Shown piece by piece: positions 58,810 to 64,000 of a stretch of DNA of 64,000 nucleotides. The position numbers were made by a program, and so were the translations under genes. Source of the DNA: DATBGO01 sp036558005 (lineage in GTDB: Bacteria > Actinomycetota > Actinomycetes > Streptosporangiales > Streptosporangiaceae); the NCBI GenBank assembly GCA_036558005.1, contig DATBGO010000026.1:12025-76024 (forward strand). The letters run 5' to 3'. The notes beneath the pieces are model-generated. The model was not told where the DNA came from, made no database searches, and saw nothing but the letters and a program-made list of their open reading frames with translations. How positions within the stretch are numbered: the first letter of the stretch is position 1; each line of letters opens with the position of its first letter.

Positions 58810-60205
58810 GAACGATGATAGCAATCAGGTGTCGGCGGTCGCCGCGGTGGAGCGGATGGTGACCTCATTGCCACCCGGGAGCAGGCTCCCGTCCTACCGG
58901 GAGCTGCAGCAGCGCTATCGTCTCAGCCCCGCGACGGTGCAGCGGCTGCTAGCCACGCTGGCCCGGCAGGGGCTGCTGGTGACCCGGCCGGGCAGCGGCA
59001 CCTACACGGCTGGCGCCCGGCCGCGCCCGGCCGCCAGCCCGGATGTCTCCTGGCAGACGCTGGCGCTCGGCTCGCGGGCCGGGCTCGGGCCGGAGCTGGA
59101 ACGGCTCATCGAGCCGCCGCCGCCGGACGTGCTGCCGCTGGCCAGCGGGTACCTGGATGAGACCCTGCAGCCGCTCGGGCTGCTGGCCGCCGCCGCGTCC
59201 CGGGCCGCGCGCCGGCCGCAGGGCTGGAGCCGGCTGCCCGCCCAGGGCCTGCCCGAGCTGCGCAGCCACCTGGCCGCCGAGACCGGCGCCGCGATGACCG
59301 CGCACAACGTGCTCATCACCCCGGGCGGCCAGGCGGCGCTGTCGGCGGCGTTCCGGCACCTGAGCGCGCCCGGCGACCCGGTGATCGTGGAGTCGCCGAC
59401 CTATACCGGCGCGCTCATGGCGGCCCGCGCCGCCGGGCTCACGCTGGTGCCGGTCCCGGCCGACGCCGGCGGGATCGTGCCGGACGCGCTGGCCGACGCG
59501 CTCGGCCGGACCGGCGCCCGGCTGGTCTACCTGCAGCCCCGGTACGCCAACCCGGCCGGGGCGGTGCTCGCGCCGCAGCGGCGTGAGCAGGTGCTGGCGC
59601 TGCTGGCCCGGCACGGCGCGTTCGGCATCGAGGACGACTGGGTGGCCGGCCTGGACCTCGGGCCGCCGTCACCGCCGCCGCTGGTCAGCATGGACGGCGG
59701 CGGGCACGTGATCTACCTCAGGTCGCTGTCCAAGCCGGTCGCGGCGGGCCTGCGGGTGGCCGGGCTGGCCGCGGCCGGCCCGGCCCTGACCAGGCTGCGG
59801 CGCGGCCGGATCAGCGACGACCTGTTCGTGGCCCCGGTGCTGCAGCAGATCGCGCTCGACGTGCTGACCGCGCCCGGCTGGAGCCGGCACCTGGGCAGCG
59901 TGCGGCGGGCGCTGCGCGAGCGCAGGGACGCGCTGGCCGGCGCGGTGGCCGCGCTGGCGCCAGGGTGCCAGCTGGCGGCGGTGCCCGGCGGCGGCCTGCA
60001 CCTGTGGCTGCGGCTGCCCGAGGGCTGCTCCGACGCCGGGGTGGCCGCCGAGTGCGCGGCCCGCGGGCTCGCGGTGACCCCGGGCCGGTCCTGCTTCGCC
60101 GGCGAGCCGCCCGGCCCGTACCTGCGGCTGTCCTACGCGGCCGCGGGCCCGGACGCGCTGGCCCGCGCTGCCGGGCTGCTGGCCGGGCTGCTCGGCGCCG
60201 GGTAG
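58808..60205 (+). CDS. MocR-type regulator (GntR HTH plus aminotransferase domain)
   Basis: 465 residues. The N-terminal winged HTH has SLPPGSRLPSYRELQQRYRL, SPATVQRLLATLARQG, VTRPGSGTY (residues 20-75). The class I aminotransferase domain has YLQPRYANPAGAVL, FGIEDDWVAGLDLG and the PLP Lys in LRSLSKPVAAGLRVAG (about residue 305). MocR proteins often control a neighbouring transporter and respond to PLP or amino acids; the divergent EamA gene is the obvious candidate. Confidence 0.92.
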   Translation: MNDDSNQVSAVAAVERMVTSLPPGSRLPSYRELQQRYRLSPATVQRLLATLARQGLLVTRPGSGTYTAGARPRPAASPDVSWQTLALGSRAGLGPELERLIEPPPPDVLPLASGYLDETLQPLGLLAAAASRAARRPQGWSRLPAQGLPELRSHLAAETGAAMTAHNVLITPGGQAALSAAFRHLSAPGDPVIVESPTYTGALMAARAAGLTLVPVPADAGGIVPDALADALGRTGARLVYLQPRYANPAGAVLAPQRREQVLALLARHGAFGIEDDWVAGLDLGPPSPPPLVSMDGGGHVIYLRSLSKPVAAGLRVAGLAAAGPALTRLRRGRISDDLFVAPVLQQIALDVLTAPGWSRHLGSVRRALRERRDALAGAVAALAPGCQLAAVPGGGLHLWLRLPEGCSDAGVAAECAARGLAVTPGRSCFAGEPPGPYLRLSYAAAGPDALARAAGLLAGLLGAG

Positions 60206-60216
60206 CGCGCCGCTGG

Positions 60217-61578
60217 TCAGCCGGCCAGCTCGGCCGCCGCGGCGGCGAAGACCGCGGTGTGCGCCGCGACGTCCTGGCTGGTCGTGGCCGGCGACATCAG
60301 CGCCATGTTGTGGAACGGGGTCAGCAGCACGCCGCGGTTGACCAGGTACAGGTGCAGGTACTCGTCGAGCAGCGGGTCGGCCGCGGCCGCCGCCTGGCCG
60401 CCGGTGCGCGGCGGCTCCGGGCAGAACCGGTACTCCGCGCGGGCGCCGAGCTGGACGATGTGCCAGGGCAGCCCGTGCCCGGCGATGACCTGCCTGACCC
60501 CGGCCGTGTACCGGCTGGCCAGGCTGATCATCGCGGCGAACGCGGCGTCGGTGAGCACGTGCTCGAGGGTGGCCCGCATCGCGGCCACCGACAGCGCGTT
60601 CCCGGCCAGCGTGCCGCCCACCCCGCCGGAGTCGATGATGTCCGCGTGCTGGTCGGCCAGGATCCGGGCGGCCAGCTCCGCGGTGAGGCCGTAGGCGCCC
60701 GCGGGGATCCCGCCGGCGATGGACTTGCCGATGGTGACCATGTCCGGGTCCAGGTCCCAGGCCAGGGTGCAGCCGCCGGGCCCGGCGCTGAAGGTGTGCG
60801 TCTCGTCGTTGATCAGCAGGCAGCCGTGCTCGCGGGTGAGGGCGCGGACCGCGGCCAGGTACCCGGGCGCGGGCAGCACGATGCCGATGTTGGTCAGGGC
60901 CGGCTCCATCAGCACCGCGGCCACGTCGCCGGGCGCCAGCTCGCGTTCCAGCCCGGCCAGGTCGTTGAACTCGGCCACCCTGGTGGTCTGCCGCGGGTCG
61001 GCCGGCGGGCCCACGTTGCCGTCCCTGGGCCGCGGCCCGTCCGGCCCGGCCACGATGAACGTCTCGTCCACGCTGCCGTGGTAGCAGTAGCTGAACACCG
61101 CGATCCTTGGCCGGCCGGTGAGCTGCCTGGCCAGCCGGATCGCCCACCGGTTGGCGTCGGTGGCGGTGAGGGTGAAGCTCCAGCTGGCGACCTTGAACCG
61201 GCGGGCCAGCTCGGCGGCCACCCAGGCCGCGTCCTGCGTCGGCAGCATGGTGGCCGCCCCGCCCAGGTCGCGGTAGCGGACGCTGACCGCCTCCTGCACG
61301 GCGGCGGGGGAGTGGCCGGCCATCGCCCCGGTGTCGCCCAGGCAGAAGTCGGTGAACTCGTTGCCGTCGATGTCGGTCAGCCGGGCGCCGCGCGCGGTGG
61401 CCAGGTAGAGCGGGAAGCCGCCTGGCCACATCCGCATCCAGGTCATCGGGACCCCGCCGAGCAGGGGCCGGGCGGCGGCGCGGAACGCCCGCGCGGACCC
61501 GGGGTGGCGGCTGGCGTAGGCCGCGCGCTCGCGCGCGGTCAGCCGGGCCAGCCGGGCCCGGTCAACGGTCACCGTCAT
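60217..61578 (-). CDS. Class III aminotransferase (glutamate-1-semialdehyde aminotransferase-like)
   Basis: 453 residues. PLP-dependent fold: FTDFCLGDTGAMAGHSP (about residue 78), FTLTATDANRWAIRLARQLT (about 130), YCYHGSVDETF, INDETHTFSAGPGG with the PLP-binding Asp region (about 245), MVTIGKSIAGGIPAGAYG with the catalytic Lys (about 275). It resembles GSA aminomutase-type enzymes but lies outside any haem cluster. Eleven bases downstream of the TetR gene, same operon. No ribosome-binding site is obvious before the ATG. Confidence 0.9.
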   Translation of the reverse strand: MTVTVDRARLARLTARERAAYASRHPGSARAFRAAARPLLGGVPMTWMRMWPGGFPLYLATARGARLTDIDGNEFTDFCLGDTGAMAGHSPAAVQEAVSVRYRDLGGAATMLPTQDAAWVAAELARRFKVASWSFTLTATDANRWAIRLARQLTGRPRIAVFSYCYHGSVDETFIVAGPDGPRPRDGNVGPPADPRQTTRVAEFNDLAGLERELAPGDVAAVLMEPALTNIGIVLPAPGYLAAVRALTREHGCLLINDETHTFSAGPGGCTLAWDLDPDMVTIGKSIAGGIPAGAYGLTAELAARILADQHADIIDSGGVGGTLAGNALSVAAMRATLEHVLTDAAFAAMISLASRYTAGVRQVIAGHGLPWHIVQLGARAEYRFCPEPPRTGGQAAAAADPLLDEYLHLYLVNRGVLLTPFHNMALMSPATTSQDVAAHTAVFAAAAAELAG

Positions 61579-61589
61579 GGGCCATAACG

Positions 61590-62261
61590 CTAGCCGCGAA
61601 CCAGGTCGATCGCCGCGAGGACGTCGGTCACCGCGGTGCGCAGCACCGGCAGCCTGGCCGCGGCGACCAGCCGCACGGCGGCGGGCACGGTGGCGTCGAT
61701 CAGCTGCTGGGTGCGCTGGCACCCGGGCGAGCTGTCATGCACCCAGTACAAGATGATGCCCAGCGAGTACAGCCACAGCAGTTCGGGCAGCCGGCCCCGC
61801 AGCTCGCGGCCGACCCGCGCGGACGAGCCGTCCACCACCTCGCGGTACAGGCTGATCGCCGCCTCCCTGGCCGGGCTGGACTCGGGGCTGAACGGGCTCA
61901 GCGGGCTGCGCGGCTCGGCGGCGCGGGAGTAGAGCGTCGCGGCGAACTCGTGGTAGGGGGCCAGCACCCCGAGTAGCGCCCGCATGGCGCCGGCCAGCCG
62001 GCCCTCCAGGGTGCGCTCAGCTGCAAGCACCGGCTGGCAGGCGGCCAGGTGCGCGGCCTGGTTGCGAGCGTAGAACTCCTGTATCAGCTCCTGCTTGGAG
62101 CTGAAGTAGTAGTAGGCGTTGCCGGCCGATACCCCGGCCCGCTGCGCGATGGCCCGCATCGTGGTCGCCTCGTAGCCGCGCTCGCGGAACAGCGCCAGGG
62201 CCGCCTCGGCGATGGCGGCCCTGGTCTGCGCTGCCCGCGGGGTCAGCGGCGGGTCAGCCAT
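61590..62261 (-). CDS. TetR-family transcriptional regulator
   Basis: 223 residues. The N-terminal HTH: AALALFRERGYEATTMRAIA, QRAGVSAGNAYYYFSSKQEL (residues 20-60). A helical ligand domain follows. Its start overlaps the stop of the upstream membrane protein gene by eight bases. It probably binds the two TTGAACACGTTCAA operators in the divergent region and so controls its own operon and the MFS transporter. Confidence 0.92.
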   Translation of the reverse strand: MADPPLTPRAAQTRAAIAEAALALFRERGYEATTMRAIAQRAGVSAGNAYYYFSSKQELIQEFYARNQAAHLAACQPVLAAERTLEGRLAGAMRALLGVLAPYHEFAATLYSRAAEPRSPLSPFSPESSPAREAAISLYREVVDGSSARVGRELRGRLPELLWLYSLGIILYWVHDSSPGCQRTQQLIDATVPAAVRLVAAARLPVLRTAVTDVLAAIDLVRG

Positions 62262-62604
62262 AGCGCCGGACCCGGCGCCGGAACCTGGTGAAGAACACCA
62301 GGTTGGCCAGGTGCAGCAGGCCGAGCACCAGCAGCACCTCGCCGACCTTGACCGACAGCAGCTGGATCGCCTGCCTGGCGCTGGTGATGTCGCCGCTGGT
62401 GCGCATCGTCAGCGTGACGAAACCCAGGTTGAGCAGGTAGAAGCCGACCACGAGGAGGCGGCTGACCGCCTCGGCGAGGGCATCGTTGCCGCTGAAGACG
62501 TCGAGCAGGAACGCCCGGCCGCTGCGCGACAGCGCGTGTCCGACGAAAACGGTGAGCCCGATACTGATGATGAGATAGAGCAGATAAGTGACGACAACGG
62601 TCAT
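62254..62604 (-). CDS. Small integral membrane protein upstream of tetR
   Basis: 116 residues with three probable membrane segments (VVVTYLLYLIISIGLTVFVG, LLVVGFYLLNLGFVTLTM, VGEVLLVLGLLHLANLVFF). ATG at 62604 follows GGAGGAG; a longer frame upstream would cross the divergent MFS start. Family not recognised. First gene of the operon membrane protein-TetR-aminotransferase. Confidence 0.82.
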   Translation of the reverse strand: MTVVVTYLLYLIISIGLTVFVGHALSRSGRAFLLDVFSGNDALAEAVSRLLVVGFYLLNLGFVTLTMRTSGDITSARQAIQLLSVKVGEVLLVLGLLHLANLVFFTRFRRRVRRYG

Positions 62605-62626
62605 GACCGCTCCTCCGGCGAAACTG

Positions 62627-62640
62627 TTGAACACGTTCAA
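62627..62640. promoter_or_regulatory. TetR operator 1, TTGAACACGTTCAA
   Basis: A TTGAAC-AC-GTTCAA inverted repeat 23 bases upstream of the membrane-protein ATG. Identical to the site at 62687, exactly 60 bases away. Confidence 0.75.
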
Positions 62641-62668
62641 TTCTGGTTCCGGCCCGGGCGGTTGTCGA

Positions 62669-62674
62669 GATAAT
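62669..62674 (+). promoter_or_regulatory. -10 element of a leaderless MFS gene
   Basis: GATAAT followed by six bases and the GTG at 62681, suggesting that transcription and translation start at the same base. Confidence 0.5.
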
Positions 62675-62680
62675 CCCGGT

Positions 62681-63922
62681 GTGACTTTGAACACGTTCAA
62701 AACTATGCGCAATCGCTGGCCGCTTGCCGCCGCGAGCCGCCGGCCGGCCCCGGCGGTCACCGCGACCGCGGCGGTCTTCTTCGCCAACGGCCTGCTGTTC
62801 GCCTCCTGGACGGCGCACATCCCGCAGGTCAAGACGCGGCTCGGGCTGACCGACGCCACCCTCAGCGTCGCCCTGCTCGGCGCGCCGGCCGGCTCGGTCG
62901 GCGCGATGCTGGCGTCGATGAAGCTGCTGCCCAGGATCGGCAGCAGGCGGATGGTCCAGCTGAGCCTGGCCGGCTACTGCGCGGCCGGGCCGCTGGCCGG
63001 CCTGACCGGGTCGCTGGCCGCGCTGTTCGCCGCGCTGTTCGCCTGGGGCGCCTTCCAGGGATCACTGGACGTGGCCATGAACACCCAGGCGGTCGCGGTG
63101 GAGCAGACCTCGGGCCGTCCGGTGATGCCCGTCCTGCACGCCTGCTGGAGCATCGGCGCCTTCGCCGGCGCGGCCGCCGGGGTCGCCGGGGTTGCGCTCG
63201 GCCTGTCCCTGACCAGCCAGCTGATGCTGCTCGGGCTGCTCGCGCTGGTCATGGCCGGGGGCAGGACGGTGCGAATGGTACCCGACCAGGGCCGCGACAA
63301 GGACCCGGGGCCAAGCCCGGCGGGCCCGGCCGGCCGCCTGCCCGGCCGGCGGCTGTCGGGCGCGGTGCTGGTGCTGGGGGCCATCACGTTCGCGTCGATG
63401 CTGTGCGAGGGCGCCAGCGCCGACTGGGCCTCGGTCTACCTGCACGCCTCGCTGCGGGCCGCGGCCGGGGTGGCGGGCCTGGGCTACGCGGTGTTCGCGC
63501 TGGCGATGGTCGCGGTCCGGCTCTCGGGCAGCCGGCTGCTGCGCCGCTGCCCGCCTGGACGGCTGCTGCCGGCCATGGCCGCGCTCGCCACCGTCGGGTT
63601 CAGCCTCGGGCTGGCCGGCGGGCGGCCGGCCACCGTCATCATCGGATTCGGCTGCCTGGGCACCGGCCTGGCCCTGGTCATCCCGGCGGTGTTCAGCGCC
63701 GCCGGGCGGCTGCCCGGGCTGAGCCCGGGGATGGCGATCGCGACCGTGTCGGCGTTCGGCTGGGCCGGGTTCCTCTGCGGCCCGCCGCTGATCGGGCAGC
63801 TCGCCTCGGCGGACTCGCTGACCACGGCGCTGGGCTTGCTGCCCGCGCTGACCGCGATCATGGTCGGCGCGACCGCGCTGCCGCGGGCGCTGCGCCAGCC
63901 AGCTCCGGGCGCCGCCGCGTAA
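62681..63922 (+). CDS. MFS transporter
   Basis: 413 residues with about twelve membrane segments: AVFFANGLLFASWTAHIPQV (first), LSVALLGAPAGSVGAMLAS, AFQGSLDVAMNTQAV, HACWSIGAFAGAAAGVAGVA, ITFASMLCEGASADWASVYL, GLGYAVFALAMVAVRLSG, VSAFGWAGFLCGPPLIGQ. It resembles the YbjJ/FucP-like branch. The GTG at 62681 fits a leaderless start; ATG at 62705 is the alternative and would sit four bases after operator 2. Divergent from the TetR operon. Substrate unknown. Confidence 0.9.
   Translation: MTLNTFKTMRNRWPLAAASRRPAPAVTATAAVFFANGLLFASWTAHIPQVKTRLGLTDATLSVALLGAPAGSVGAMLASMKLLPRIGSRRMVQLSLAGYCAAGPLAGLTGSLAALFAALFAWGAFQGSLDVAMNTQAVAVEQTSGRPVMPVLHACWSIGAFAGAAAGVAGVALGLSLTSQLMLLGLLALVMAGGRTVRMVPDQGRDKDPGPSPAGPAGRLPGRRLSGAVLVLGAITFASMLCEGASADWASVYLHASLRAAAGVAGLGYAVFALAMVAVRLSGSRLLRRCPPGRLLPAMAALATVGFSLGLAGGRPATVIIGFGCLGTGLALVIPAVFSAAGRLPGLSPGMAIATVSAFGWAGFLCGPPLIGQLASADSLTTALGLLPALTAIMVGATALPRALRQPAPGAAA
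62687..62700. promoter_or_regulatory. TetR operator 2, TTGAACACGTTCAA
   Basis: Identical to operator 1 and lying just inside or just before the MFS coding start, depending on which start is used; one extra symmetric base on each side (TTTGAAC...GTTCAAA). Confidence 0.75.
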
Positions 63923-63947
63923 CCACGGCGCCGCCGCGTAGCCAGGC

Positions 63948-64000
63948 TCAGGCGGGCGCCGGCAGCCCGGCCAGCGCCGCCGCCGCGGCGTCAGCGGGGA
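63948..64000 (-). CDS. C-terminal end of a gene continuing past the window
   Basis: The minus strand reads an Ala-rich end (PADAAAAALAGLPAPA) then TGA at 63948. Composition fits coding sequence of this genome, and it would be convergent with the MFS gene. Too little is present to name it. Confidence 0.35.
   Translation of the reverse strand, partial: PADAAAAALAGLPAPA

Overview
The window is a very GC-rich, gene-dense chromosomal segment, very probably from an actinomycete (Streptosporangiales- or Streptomyces-like). The evidence is gene order and family content: ppdK-dgt-ferredoxin reductase-HAD-dnaG-sigma70; DUF3093/dut/DUF3710 next to paired TrkA proteins; glgC-glgA; many F420/VOC/DUF1707/DUF4232 genes; GTG and TTG starts; and no CCA encoded on the tRNA. 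No phage, insertion sequence, CRISPR array or ribosomal RNA was seen.

Layout. 1-9.4 kb is core metabolism and information processing: pyruvate phosphate dikinase (cut by the window edge), dNTP triphosphohydrolase, FAD reductase, HAD phosphatase, DNA primase and an RpoD-type sigma factor. A tRNA-Asn lies at 9.6 kb. 9.7-13.5 kb holds a secreted GH3 hydrolase and a MarR-controlled DHA2 drug-efflux transporter. 13.6-16.7 kb holds a small membrane protein, a dienelactone-hydrolase/DUF6295 pair and a sliding-clamp (DnaN) paralogue with a Gly/Asp/His-rich insertion. 16.7-26.4 kb is accessory: cupin/LysR, GMC oxidoreductase/AraC, DUF1707, a PCu(A)C-type copper chaperone, a MarR-GNAT fusion, DUF885, and two DUF4232 lipoproteins. 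26.5-30.8 kb is a tightly coupled MoxR/DUF58/DUF4129 operon. 31.1-34.8 kb is an operon of two ABC ATPases and two permeases, followed by an ECF sigma gene and a membrane-anchored putative anti-sigma gene.

36.6-43.4 kb holds an HhH-GPD repair protein, a CGNR regulator facing an unrecognised gene, a homocitrate/isopropylmalate synthase-family gene facing a citrate synthase with its own DNA-binding domain, an MBL-rhodanese protein and a VOC protein. 43.4-45.9 kb is a scarred patch: two intact DHFR-family genes and one VOC gene, flanked by or containing three truncated genes (a regulator without its HTH, a DHFR fragment and a SnoaL-like gene that run into each other). 46-57.9 kb returns to conserved functions: glgC-glgA, DUF4235, DUF3093, AI-2E transporter, dut, DUF3710, two TrkA proteins, an RNA methyltransferase and two probable F420 enzymes. 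57.7-64 kb contains an EamA transporter and a MocR regulator whose start codons overlap, then an aminotransferase/TetR/membrane-protein operon facing an MFS transporter, with two identical operators between them.

A recurring theme is local transcriptional control. Several regulator or transporter genes appear leaderless (a TAnnnT-like hexamer six bases before the start codon), and palindromic operators often sit on that hexamer or the start codon (LysR 17.3 kb, MarR-GNAT 23.4 kb, CGNR 37.8 kb, TetR/MFS 62.6 kb). I found no gene cluster that is clearly an undescribed defence or biosynthetic system. The best leads are the DnaN paralogue, the HTH-citrate synthase/homocitrate-synthase pair, the CGNR-linked unknown gene and the operator architectures.
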